From Actinernus sp. WN-2022 (lineage: Eukaryota > Cnidaria > Anthozoa > Actiniaria > Actinernidae), in assembly GCA_030867875.1 (NCBI GenBank), contig JAOWCC010001589.1, positions 145,363,745-145,427,744 of the forward strand: a stretch of DNA of 64,000 nucleotides. Direction: 5' to 3'. Within the stretch, counting starts at the first letter, position 1. Every line of letters starts with the position of its first letter. Under the pieces are notes generated by a model. That model was not told the DNA's origin. It was given only the letters and a program-made list of their open reading frames with translations, and did not search any database. This document shows positions 10,506 through 21,610 of the stretch, piece by piece. Both the position numbers and the translations under genes were made by a program.

Positions 10506-12218
10506 TTTCAAATAGTCTCCACAACAAGTTCTCAAGCACCTCAGTTTTTCTATTATTTCCGTGATATTTTCATACTTTCCAAGATTATTGTATATTTACA
10601 TAGTATTACAATACCATGGAAATCAGAATTGCAATGGTTTTTCCATACTCGATAAATTGATTGGTCGAACACCCGATTCGCACATATTAGTAGTCCATTA
10701 ATTGTTTACCGTTGAAGGTTCAACCTCGCGCGCTTGAATGAGTGCTTTCTTTTCCCTGTAAATCCTTCATTTTCATATTAAATGTTAAAGTTTGTATATC
10801 GCCCTAACAGTTTGGGTTTGGGCTACGGAAGATGGCTTAGATTATAATCCCAGTTGGGTTCAACCTACCACCATAAAATATACAATGATGGTTTGAACCA
10901 TTTACAATATATGCAATATATATGTACGAACCGGCTGTAATGAATTCGACTCCGACCAATACTCAAGCAACAAAATTTGTTCCTCGGAATTACAAACAAC
11001 AAAAACAGATCACGATTACTGGATAGGATGAAATTTCAGTTTCATTAGGTTTCGCAGTATGCATCGACGGCAACTATACAGCCTATTCGGCGAAGAATAT
11101 TATTAAGAAACGGAGGCCAGCTGCAATAGTCTGACATGGACGTTTTAAGAACAGCTAGCTATATATTTGTTGAAAGCTACATATATATGTAGAACATCAT
11201 AAATGCGATAGCTAAATCTAAATTTCCAAGGAAATTAGTATATACTATAAAATAACAGTCACTTTCTGCCGGAAGTCAATACAAAAAATAAAACGGTGCA
11301 AACTACTTCCATTGAAAAACACAGGGTCATATCAGCTCTGCAATCAGCACTATTTGCTAACTTAAGTAATAGTTCACGTAAGAACTACCCCAAGAACAAT
11401 AGACCAGGCCGAATCAGCATATCCGTACATACGATTTTGCTAGAATATGCGCCCACTTAAGTGCTGCAAAGTTAGTTTGATCAAAAATAAATTTAAACTT
11501 CCAAAATTATCTAATAAAAGTGCATTACTTCGATGGTTTACTAATTAATTTATGAGTATCAACCAATCAAATTACGAGAAAGAAGAATAGAAAATGAACA
11601 CGTGTTTACATACCTTGCCGTTCCCTTCTCATCCGGATTATTACTACTAATTATTATTATTACTAATGTGAAAACTATCCCGTGCAAAAGAAGGTCTCAC
11701 GTTTAAAAATAACGAGCACACTCTTTTCCGTGATCCGTGAAAATGTGAACTAAAACGCATTCAACAGGAATCACTTTCTATAAATCTATGCTTACTTGAA
11801 GAGTCGAACCTTAATAGAAAAAAAATGCCGATTGAATTACCCGATCGATCGAACTGAAAATGTTTCTTACCAGTTCCATACAGCCTCATAAACTCTGTTA
11901 AATTTTGAGTTTTCAAAAATTTGCCATTCCTTCAGTTTTAAAATGTTAAAACTTGTGATATTTATTAATTTTGGCTGCTCTTTCCATTTCTGGCATCCAT
12001 CTTGTTCAAGCAGCAAAATATGTTTGATTGACAAGCTAAAAACGTCATGTGAGCATGTCCTGCAAAGGATCTATTGCAAATATTGGATGAGTTGTTAAAT
12101 TTAAGTTTAATTAGGTTTTGTGGCAGCGCATATGCCGCGACAGACGCAGGACAGCTGCAATATTCTGACTTCCTTTTCGAGGATAATTGGCAAGGAAATT
12201 AGTAATACACGAAAGCAC
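10506..12218. other. Upstream region of GPCR A
   Basis: No coding sequence recognised. 11040-11230 is homologous to the region 5' of copy C, so it belongs to the duplicated unit. TATA- or CCAAT-like strings exist in this AT-rich DNA but none can be tied to a start site. Confidence 0.4.
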
Positions 12219-12261
12219 AACCTCAAAGTTTGTTCGTCTACAAGAAGGTCGTTGAGAAAAG

Positions 12262-12339
12262 GTACACCTCTTACGCTGTAATTTATATTTGTAACTCAAT
12301 CATACGAGAAATAACATATAACGTGTTTTCATTCTACAG
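12262..12339 (+). other. Predicted 78-nt intron in the 5' UTR of GPCR A
   Basis: The acceptor tract ends ttcattctacag, 19 nt before the receptor ATG. A donor AAAAG|GTACAC sits at 12262. Both signals recur in copy C (acceptor at 44411-44414, donor at 44561-44562) and copy B (acceptor ending 29914), which supports them. In B this intron carries the LINE insertion. Confidence 0.5.
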
Positions 12340-12358
12340 GAAAGGTCAGAGGATAAAT

Positions 12359-13426
12359 ATGGTGGGAAATAACACAACATCGTCTCCCTTCGTAGAGCCA
12401 AACGCATCTCGTATCGTCCGTGCCATCATCATGGCAGTTATTATCCTGGTTTCACTAACGGGAAACTATACAGTATGCCGGGTAATATGGCACAAAAATA
12501 TGTTCTCCTATCGACTGGTGGTTAGCCTTTCCATTGCAGAACTCATAGGCACCGTCTGCTACCCATTTCTCTTCCACTCCGAAACACCACCGTGGTCCTG
12601 GGTGTTTGGTGATTTCATGTGCCGCGTTGTTAACCCGCTTTCTGTGTGCTGCGGTGCCATGGTCACCTTCACTATGGCAGCCATTGCTGTTTATCGATGT
12701 TTGGTAATCACGCAGACTTTTAAGATTGCCCATATTTCCCGAGTAACTCAAATTGCAGTCCACGTTTTCTCTTGGATCTGGGCAACCTCACTTGCACTAC
12801 CTTCCTTAGTTACAAGACGAGTGGTCCCATATCAGATCAACGATGAGACGATACTCCGCTGTGACGAGAACTTTCCCTCACAGGATGACATGAATAGCTA
12901 CACGCTCGCTCTTTTCATCTGCCAACACGCCGCTCCACTTGTTGTTATGGTCGCTGCTTATGGTGTTGTGACTGTAAAGATCTGCAAACACGTTCACGGC
13001 ATCCGACGCGACCTGAGTATCACCGACACAGCCGACACTGAGACAACGGGCAATAACACACACGATATACAGCTAAATAACAGGCATGAAACAGAGGGAC
13101 GCGAACGCTTTGAACTCGCTCCCTCCACTTCCTCTGGTATTCGTACCGAATCAAGACGTGAAAGCACAATGACCGAACGCGAACAGGAACTTCTAAAGAT
13201 GATTTACGCCATTATACTTATTTACTTCTTCTGTTACTTGCCTTACAGTGTGATGTTTGTAATCAGAGAGTTTAAACTAGTTAATCTCAATGCCTGGGCC
13301 TATAATACCGTGGTGTCCCTGTACTCGTACTTGCTCCAGTGTTTACCAAGTGCCCTTCACCCGATAATGTTTTTAAGAATGAGAACAATTCATGACGGAG
13401 CTATGAAGTTTATTTTGTGTCGCTAA
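12359..13426 (+). CDS. Seven-transmembrane receptor, class-A-like GPCR, copy A
   Basis: This is a 355-residue plasma-membrane receptor; ligand and G protein are unknown. The ATG at 12359 is chosen because it follows the acceptor at 12339, aligns with copies B and C, and has no in-frame ATG before it. Two N-glycosylation sites (NNT, NAS) lie in the short N terminus. TM1 has GN (35-36), TM3 starts at Cys88, which should pair with Cys168 in loop 2, TM5 has Pro193, TM6 has CYLP (Pro295), and the protein ends with a short basic tail. Loop 3 is long, polar and Ser/Thr-rich. Consensus switches are altered: Glu61 for Asp2.50, YRC for DRY, Tyr for Trp6.48, HPIMF for NPxxY. The coding part is one exon. 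A poly(A) signal is at 13699-13704. Confidence 0.88.
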   Translation: MVGNNTTSSPFVEPNASRIVRAIIMAVIILVSLTGNYTVCRVIWHKNMFSYRLVVSLSIAELIGTVCYPFLFHSETPPWSWVFGDFMCRVVNPLSVCCGAMVTFTMAAIAVYRCLVITQTFKIAHISRVTQIAVHVFSWIWATSLALPSLVTRRVVPYQINDETILRCDENFPSQDDMNSYTLALFICQHAAPLVVMVAAYGVVTVKICKHVHGIRRDLSITDTADTETTGNNTHDIQLNNRHETEGRERFELAPSTSSGIRTESRRESTMTEREQELLKMIYAIILIYFFCYLPYSVMFVIREFKLVNLNAWAYNTVVSLYSYLLQCLPSALHPIMFLRMRTIHDGAMKFILCR

Positions 13427-13709
13427 CATGGTGTTTTCGCTCAGAATTATTAGGTCCAAGTAGTAACTTGTTTTGAAGCCTGGAAGATTGCATTTCTTTA
13501 TTTGAAATGATAACTGTAAAGAACTTTGCAATAATGCTAATGTTAAGGAGGATAGAAAGATAGACAGGAAATGTTATAGTGAGATTATACCCCGCTACTA
13601 AGGACGATGATTATTTTAAAGTTTGAACAGAGCCTATTTCAAAATTAACTGATGATCCATGTTATTCGTAAATCATTCAAAATGTAATTTTGTTCTCAAA
13701 TAAACAGTA

Positions 13710-14035
13710 CTATATTCTTACCGAGAGCATCTGCAAACAATGCCAAGGGTGATACTAAGTTATGGGAGAGATCAGCCCGAGGCGGTTGAGAGCGGGTAGC
13801 TCCAGTGAGGGTAAAGAGGTTCATTGCTGCGGGGAGGAGGGTGGGGCGTAGCAGCGGACTTGCGTGTCTAGTTGACAAGACTAAAGAGGACTGATTGAAC
13901 AAGGCGAGGCTCTATATATACGGAAAGCGTCATCTGGTTACGTAACACATTCCTACGGGACCGAATTCCGCTTGCCCGGGTTATGTAATAAGTATTAATA
14001 TGGCTATTGTATGCGGAGCTCCCTGTGAGAATAGT
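13710..14035 (-). mobile_element. LTR-like insertion in the 3' flank of GPCR A
   Basis: Copies B and C run straight from the poly(A) signal into 'atatctataatcaatgtagc'; copy A has about 325 bp inserted here. Ends are loosely inverted (tactatattcttac / gtgagaatagt). On the minus strand a TATA box (tatatatagagcc, near 13910) is followed by a C-rich segment, as in an LTR promoter. No internal coding region, so it could be a solo LTR. No clear target-site duplication. Confidence 0.4.
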
Positions 14036-14160
14036 TATATCTATAATAAATGTAGCAGCTAATGTCATTTGTTTGTTCAACCAATACAAAGCAGGATTTA
14101 GGGTTGGTGCTTTGTTCTGTTTAACGAATAATAAATTATGTTAATCTCGTTCTCATCGGA

Positions 14161-16204
14161 CAGAATGACGCGACACATCCGGGACTTATTTTAAGCCGCC
14201 AGCGGCAAATTCGAAAGCGAGTTAGTCGATCGTAACAAAGAAAACGGCCCCAAAAGCTGAAGTACTGTCAGTGAACCCTCAAATTTCGTCAAATTCACTG
14301 GTTTATAACATATGCTACAAACCACATTTTGAAGACGACATTATAATAAACAATTTGCGCGCAATAATTGAACTTTGCGGGAGAAAGCAAATCATATCGA
14401 TTCGACAACGAAAGTTCGTGTTTTCAAGATTTATTTGTATGACAAAAAGCTATTCCTGTGATTTCAGCTTGCTACAAACGGCAAAAGTTTGTTAATGTCT
14501 CAGTAAACCATGTCTATATTTTTGCAGTGTTCCGTTGATAATGTTTCATATCGCAGTGAACTTTTCTAGAGGCCATGTTATTGAATAAACTGCGATCGCC
14601 ATATTTGGGTTCCAAACGATGCGCGGCCGCTCATTTGAACTGCTGCAACTCTCCGCCTCCTCTCTTCTGGGCACAATAGAGAGGCAAAAAGCCCGGCTAA
14701 TAAGCCTCCGCTGGGAATTGTAACCTCAATTAACACGCAAATACATGAATCTAAAACCCATCAGACAAAGGTTCGCCCATGAAAGACCTTTGGGATTGCT
14801 CGCTTCCAAGCGATCTACTTGTAGTAAAAACTTCAGCTTCGCGCCTGCCGCGGCGAACGCAAAACAATGAAAGAGCAAAGTCTTTAGTGAAAGAAATACG
14901 CTTATCGGCCAATTGATAATTCATATATTGTAATTGCGACTCTGTGTACAACACACGTACTGGTCCATACTCGTACCGTGTAAACACGGGATCTTACTAA
15001 TCCTTTCGACTTGATATCGACTACAAGGGTGGCAAAGCAGCAAACAGCGTGCGGTGGTGTTCTTTCAAGAGTCTGCTCGCGTGGTGGTGGCGTGTGGCTT
15101 CTTTCTAGAGTTCAAAATCTTTCGCTCGCGGTGCCGATGCAGCTTGTTTCAAGAGTTTCACAAGCTTGTATGGAGTTTGAAATCTTTCGTTCGGATAACT
15201 CGTGCAAACAATGCTAAGGTTCACTTTTATTTAACTAGTTTCACAACTATGGCGCTAAAATAAAGCTTCCTGAATTTATCTTAGGCTTTTCGAATGAGCT
15301 CTAAATGCAGACATAATACTCCATTTTAATTTTGACATAAATCAAACGTCGAACCCAAACGAAATAGGTTTGCAAACTTCTTTGGTCTATTGAAATCTCT
15401 TAACGAGCTTTCGGATTTCAGTTAGTCCCATGACGAGATAGATGACAGTGGTTGACAAGCCCAAGACCCAGTATGGGAATGAGGGAAGGATTTCCTAGCA
15501 GCAAATCACAAGAGTCTGCTGAATATCTAATAAGGCGTATCATAATTATTCATATCTCACTTCTCATTAGCGGTCGCGAGTCGATGTCGCATAAAACAAT
15601 GCGATTCGATGCTTTGGTCTTAGTGAGCTTTACCCAACATTTTGACCATGAGTTTCCATCACATTGTAGAAATAGCAGACATTATGGAATTAACTAATTC
15701 GAATGGATATAAAAAAAATCACCTCTATATACCAAAGCAACAACTGTCTAGAAAGTTTGATAGAAATAAAACGGACTTATATATATGTGTTCAGTATATT
15801 TACATATACATATCAATTGTTTTGAAGAAGGTAACAACAGATATACATATGTTTCTGCAAGCAACGTTTTTGGAAACGATTTGTATATTAACTATATGAC
15901 GTGAAAAAAAAAAAATCCACTAAGTGGAACTCGAACCTATACACCATCAGGACCAACCGCGCTGTCAACGCAACTGATTGATGGTGTCATTGTAGAACGT
16001 AACCCTTGGTATTCCCGACATTTCCTCGTTTTCAGCGCCGATGTACGTATTATTATTATGCTTCCTGTGAATCAGGTTAATTGAAAAACTATTTTTATTT
16101 CTCCACAATTTCAATTGAAAACAATAATCCATACAAGCCGTCTTATCACGCGATCCAGTCGTACCCAAACTTGGGCTGCCTGTGCTTCTTCGCGAACTCG
16201 CGAC
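14161..16204. other. Gene-free stretch, one tRNA-like fragment
   Basis: No gene recognised. At about 15918-15978 the minus strand has an A-box-like 'tgacagcgcggttgg' and a B box 'ggttcgagttcc' followed by a poly-T run, suggesting a tRNA-derived repeat head or tRNA relic rather than a working tRNA. Confidence 0.35.
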
Positions 16205-16985
16205 AGGTCCTGAGCGCTTCTTCCAAACTAATACTCGTACTGCGCATGACGTTTGGGTTAAAACGTCGGTGGAAGCTATTTACAGGCAATTTCCAATGCA
16301 TCCCAACTGAGTCATCATACAAATTCCTCGTAGATCTTAAGATAGTTGATGTCTATAGCTGTTGAATTCTACTGTACGTCGTATCTAATATAAGCAAAAC
16401 ACCATAGACACTGCCAGTATAGTTGAGTCCAAATAACGTCCGAGAGAGCCTGAGACGAGTACATTACACAGCAGTTATTTGTACTCTTTATTATTTAGAG
16501 AGAAAAAGTTCGATAAAATATCTTATTGGACAGTGTAGTATGACGATATTTAATTCGCTTTACGGGATCGCGAAACTACTGCATGATTCGTAAAAGTATC
16601 TGGCCACACTATTACAAACCGAACACAAAGTGTAAAAGGTAATAAATTAAATACTCATTGGTAATTTAATAAAATAAAACGAGTCCGCTTATCGACACTT
16701 CAAGTGCAGAAATGGCGCAGCTCACGAGGTTGAACTGACAGCATACGAAGGCGACACAGGTAGCGGTTCTACAGTTCATGTGTGACCTCGGAGCACAGCT
16801 ATAACCAGTGATTGGTTGAAGAGAATAGAAGACAGCACTTGAAAGTCAGAAAGGGAACCAACCAACCCACATGCGACCTCAGCCAAGATGAATCCTAACA
16901 ACAGAGGTGCGAGGAGGGAGGCTCTACACCATCCTGACTCCTTAATGCTATATAATGTTAAATTAACCTGCAGGGGTGCTTACCA
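16205..16985. repeat. 0.75-kb direct duplication, copy 1
   Basis: Matches 19655-20433 plus 20706-20750 in the same orientation with scattered substitutions and small indels; shared landmarks include 'tccaatgcatcccaactgag' and 'gtgacctcggagcacagct'. It keeps the empty site (gttaaattaacc, near 16962) where a MITE sits in copy 2. No conserved long ORF between the two. Confidence 0.85.
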
Positions 16986-18660
16986 TTTATTGACATTGGA
17001 AAACTAGAAATTCCGGTTGGAAAATCAAATGATACGCGCGTCATTTCGTTCTGAAGGTTTGTAAAAACATGGGCTGCTGGTTCATTTAATCCACCGTCAT
17101 TTTCGGTTTTTCCAGTGGATGTGCGCACCATTTGTTCCCATTTTGTTTATTTTTAATTTCCAACCAGATGCTTTGGTGTAAGTAGTGAGAACCCCCGGTG
17201 TTTACAGAGGATAAAACAATATTATGAGACCTAATTATCTAGTCATATTTTTATATGACAAGGTGTCAAGTGTCTTTTGTTAGAGCTGTTTCGCATATGT
17301 TCGACTTTTAAGTAATTAGACGTCGAATAATAAAACCTCTTAAACTGGCTTCAATAATAGCATTATTAAAATACTGAATAAACACATTAGGACGTTAGCA
17401 CCATCATGGAGATATACATAACGATCATGTCATGCATGTACTTATTATAAAAATACAATATCCACAGTATGGAGACACGAACACGGAAAAGCTATGAGAA
17501 AATATGGAAATTCGTATATTTATGGTATTTCTATAGTATAGAACTAAACAATATTCTTGAAAATTCCAATTTACAGCATTTTATTCTGGGTTTTTCATGG
17601 ATTTTCCATGATATTTCCATACTTCCAACTATTGGTTTGTTTTTCTAAAGCTTTAGAAGACTATTTCCAGCATGGCTAAATGCGCACCTCTGAAGTTGAT
17701 GAGCCCGGCTTAAAACCGCTTACTTCCGGTCTGAGATGACAGTTAATGCTCTGACAACGGAGTGCCACCTGAACTTCAGCCTAGCACTGAAGTTAAGGTG
17801 GCACTGTTAGAACTAAATATGGAGAAGAAAACAGCTATTAACAACAGGAAAGTAAATTTCAACGTTGTTCAGAAGTTTTCCTAAAGGTAGTTGTTTCATT
17901 TATTATTCTTGTATTTTATTTGCAAAGACGTCAGAACTTTCTAGGTCTTATTTACCATTTTATTGTTGATATTGAGAAGAGTGAACACCTGCGAGTTTAT
18001 TCAAGTCACAGAAACAACCCAAAATAAAAGAGCTTTCAAATGGTCTACACAAGAAGTCCGCTGTCACCTCGAACGAATCTTATTTCCTTTCTTCCTTATT
18101 TCCTTCGTTTGGAATCTATCCATACATTAGTTAGAACTTTTTTTCGATTACTTCTTTTGGAAATGGCTACGATTTGAGTCGGGTGTTGGGGTTAGGGTTT
18201 GGCTTGGAATCGACCTTCTCTCGTTGACTTGAAAACATTGCTTTCTTTCTCTCATTGTAGAATTTTCAGATCAAAAGTGATTTTAGCTGAATGGTAAAAC
18301 TCTCACTGAACGAGGAAGGAGAAGGATTTACACAATCATAAGAGATAGTACAAAGACTTCAGAAGACGTATTTGTAACACTACTAGACTTTAACGCGTTC
18401 CAAACTCAAATGAGTCGTTCCAAAGTGAGAAATGTGGAGCAAAACACAGAAAAGGAGCCCTTTTGGTGCAAATGAATATATCTTGTCGGAAATTCTATAT
18501 TTACAAAGACAACCCGGCCGCATAAAATAAGACGCGTAATTTACATTCAAAAGCGTAATCTTGAGAAACCCTTTTATTCTCAGCTACAATCCCAATTATA
18601 AAGCGTGAAAACATAATCGGTAGATTTTAATATAAAGTAAAATAGTTTTATTATTCGGGC
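16986..18660. other. Gene-free stretch
   Basis: AT-rich and unrecognised apart from the hairpin at 17762-17807. Short purine/pyrimidine runs only. Confidence 0.4.
17762..17807. repeat. Short hairpin
   Basis: Arms AGTGCCACCT-AACTTCAG and CTGAAGTT-AGGTGGCACT pair with one mismatch around a 7-nt loop. Too short for a typical animal microRNA precursor. Confidence 0.6.
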
Positions 18661-18734
18661 CAGGCCTTTGGCCGGCACGAGTCAGAAATCGCAAGTGTTT
18701 ATTTATTTGTATTTATTTTTTGTGTCGAGATTTT

Positions 18735-19062
18735 GCGCCGGCAACCAATCAGATGCACCTTCTTTCAAGTTCTATTCGCCACCAATCAGATTGCACTGTG
18801 CTGGTCAGTGAACAGTGGACAACATTGCTTGTTTTTCAAGATGGCGACGAGCGGAGTTTTGACTCAGTAAAACCTTTAATCTTAGCTATTATTTTGCGTA
18901 AACCAAAGGTTTATTCAAGTGAAATGACAACTGAGTCTTTGTGCTTTTTTCTAAAGCTGAGAGGAGTTTCACGGGCTTTGGACGGGAATTTATCATATAT
19001 TATGAAAGCGACATACTCCAGATACACTCATACAGACTGATCAACAGCAGTTGTAAATGTAA
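18735..19062 (+). promoter_or_regulatory. Possible promoter and noncoding first exon
   Basis: Two CCAAT boxes (both accaatcaga, near 18742 and 18780) lie upstream of 'caagatggcgacgagcg', and a good splice donor (aaatGTAAGTAA) follows near 19060. The ATG at 18840 opens only eight codons. The arrangement fits a promoter with an untranslated first exon, but no downstream exon is recognised in the next few kilobases, and 'aagatggcg' also appears near 5278 in repeat-like sequence. Confidence 0.25.
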
Positions 19063-19654
19063 GTAACTAAAAACATGATAACTTTAATACTAATTGATGT
19101 CGTCGTGTTATTTATTGTTATTAACCTCTAGAAAGTATAGTAGAAATGACCCGATTTCTCAGTTCTCGATCTGACAGGGCCTTTTTCTCCGGGTTCTCCG
19201 GTTTTCCTTTCTCCACAGATATAAACAGCTGAATTCCAATTCCATCAATGATTTAGCCGGTCCCGTTAGAAATTCAGTGTTTCAGAAAGATATCGATTCT
19301 CCACCAATTCTTCATTCCAAAGAATTCTCGTTGCGGTCGCTTTATAGCTGAATCCCTACAGAACGCCTACAATGTCTTCATTATTTTCCTTACAGTTATT
19401 AACTCCGCTAAAACTCATAAGATAATTCTCAGTTCAGAATATTTCTACGCCTTTACAGTAACTCCACTAGGGCTCATTCACAGCATAAACTGACGGATTT
19501 ACGCCTCCGTTATGGTAACGTAAAGACGATTTAAGTATAAACTTTACACTTCTTTACGTCTTCGTAAAGACGGTCTGTACGTAGCATTTACGGTGGTGAG
19601 TAAAGACAGCGTAGTGATATCCTTTAGCGCAGTATTTAGCGCAGTGTTTCCTGA

Positions 19655-20433
19655 GCGCGTCCTCAAGAAAGCTGACCAAAGAAACAGTTTTATATGTGCT
19701 GCGCATGACGTTTCGGTTGAAAAGTCGGTGAAAGCTATTTACAGGCAATTTCCAATGCATCCCAACTGAGTCATCACACAAATTCCTCGTAGATTTTGAG
19801 TTAGTTTATGTCTATGGCTGTTGAATTCTACTGTACGTCTTATCAAATACAAGCAAAGCACCATAGACACTGCCAGTATAGTTGAGTCCAAATAACGTCC
19901 GAGAGAGCCTGAGACGAGTACATTACACAGCAGTTATTTGTACTCTTTATTATTTAGAGAGAAAAAGTTCGATTAAAAATCTTATTGGATAGTGTAATAT
20001 GACGATAGTTAATTCGCCTTACGGGATCGCCAAACTACTGCATGATTCGTAAAAATATCTGGCCATACTAAAGTTTAAAAGGTAATAAATTTAATACGCA
20101 TTAGTAATTTAACAAAATAAAACGAGTCTTCGATTATCGCCACTTCAAGTGCAGAAATGGCGCAGCTTACGAGGTTGAACTGACAGCATATGAAGGCGCC
20201 ACAGGCAGCCGTTCTACAGTTCATGTGTGACCTCGGAGCACAGCTTTAGCCAGTGATTGGTTGAATAGAATGGAGGACAACACCCGCAATTCGATGAAAA
20301 ATCCTTGAAGTCAGAAAGAGAATCAACCAACTCAACCCACATGCGACCTTAGCCATGATGAACCCAAGCAGCAGAGGTGTGAGGAGGGAGGCTGTACACT
20401 ATCCTGACTCCTTGATGCTATATAATGTTAAAG
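19655..20433. repeat. 0.75-kb direct duplication, copy 2
   Basis: Second copy of 16205-16985, interrupted at 20434-20698 by a MITE and resuming at 20706 with 'taacctgcagggatgctta'. Confidence 0.85.
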
Positions 20434-20698
20434 CATAGTTAATAGAGTGGAATGGTTATGAAACCCGGCAAACTTCAAAGGGGCTAGCAAAGGGGCTGCG
20501 ATTTATGTTGGAAGGGAGCAAGACAAAAGATTGTGCAGGGTCATAGTTCATTAGCGACTGAACTCACACGTTTCTATTGGCTGATTGATTAACACATTGG
20601 AATTTCTATTGTGTTTTGTGCAGGGTCACGGTTGAAAAAAGCTAACAAAGACAAAGAAGGTCGCTGGGTTTCATAACCATTCCACTCTATTAACTATG
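20434..20698. mobile_element. hAT-like MITE with TSD gttaaag
   Basis: Perfect terminal inverted repeats start CATAGTTAATAGAGTGGAAT and end with its complement. Flanks are gttaaag on both sides (20427-20433 and 20699-20705), and the empty site is visible in the paralogous copy near 16962. Related copies at 32315-32590 and 39924-40319 are flanked by gtctgaac, giving 7-8-bp duplications as made by hAT transposases. It encodes nothing. Confidence 0.88.
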
Positions 20699-20739
20699 GT
20701 TAAAGTAACCTGCAGGGATGCTTACCATTTATTTACATT

Positions 20740-21610
20740 GAAAACATATGCGAGCGGCAAATTTAAAATTAGCCACAAGACATTTGGTTGCGCTTGTGAG
20801 TTTATAAACAGAATCTGAAGCTCTTGTTGATAACTTGTCTTCTAGAACGCCGATCTGTTTGAATCAAGGCTCATTGTAAAGCTACAAGCCTGGAAAATGT
20901 GTTCGTAAACTTTTCTCCGATGCCTTTTGATGCAAGTGATAATCCAGCTCTATGATTCAAAAGTAGCCGCCGCGAATTAAGGTTTGAATAGGTGTTGCAT
21001 TTGTTTAGTTCTCCTTCACAAACAACAACTGAAGTTGGCGCTGGTGTTTGAAGTTAAAACTGAATCATTGTATGCGCAGCTCGTTTTTTTAATGTTTGCA
21101 CTGACGTGAGTTTGCATTAAAACATTAGTAGCTAATGTGAATACTTGCTATGAGAAGTTCGCGTGCGAGGTTTAGAAATGGTGCCCTTGAGTTATCTTAT
21201 TAAGCGGAGTTGAACTTTGAAGAGCTTTAGCTTCTAGAACGCCGATGAGTTGGAATAAAGTCTCAGTGTAAAGCTACAACCCTGGAGAATCTGTTTGTGA
21301 ACTTTTTTGCGATGCGGTTTGATGCATACAATATTCTCGATGTTTTTCTTTTAACGAAAGCGCTATGATTTGATAGTAGCCGCATTAAGCGCCCTGGCTC
21401 GAAATTAGCCACTACAAGGCAGTGATTTTATTCACGCTTGTGAGTTCATAATTATCAACAGAACTAGCCAAAACTCACCAACTATTGTTGATAAACTGTC
21501 TTCTAGAACTCCGATCAGTTTCAATAAAGTCTCATTGTAGCGCTACAAGCCTAGAGCCGGAATATGTAAACTTTTGATTGCGATGCTTTTTGACGATTTG
21601 TGACGATTTG
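20740..21610. repeat. Three diverged tandem units
   Basis: A block containing 'cttctagaac(g/t)ccgat', 'aa(a/g)tctcattgta' and 'gctacaagcct' recurs near 20838, 21230 and 21500 with spacings of about 390 and 270 bp. No coding potential recognised. Confidence 0.7.

Larger units (their letters stand above)
9245..14160 (+). repeat. Duplicated unit carrying GPCR copy A
   Basis: Blocks match the flanks of copies B and C: 9250-9700 (starting 'cggcacaacagtgaag') matches 25733-26160 and the reverse complement of about 45230-45660; 11040-11230 matches the reverse complement of 44640-44830; 12219-12340 matches the 5' exon/intron of B and C; 13440-13705 and 14035-14160 match their 3' flanks. The rest has diverged or been replaced by insertions (SINE at 10345-10505, LTR-like block at 13710-14035). 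Confidence 0.75.

Noticed and set aside
12230..12358. N-terminal extension of receptor A by 43 residues
   Set aside because: There is no in-frame ATG before 12359; the frame is open only because the 78-nt putative intron is a multiple of three. Copies B and C lack it.
16886..17009. Short ORF in the 0.75-kb duplication as a conserved gene
   Set aside because: Start and first 26 codons are similar in both copies, but the reading frame diverges downstream and is cut by the MITE in copy 2.
17762..17807. microRNA precursor
   Set aside because: The stem is only about 19 bp with a 7-nt loop, shorter than usual animal precursors; no second related hairpin.
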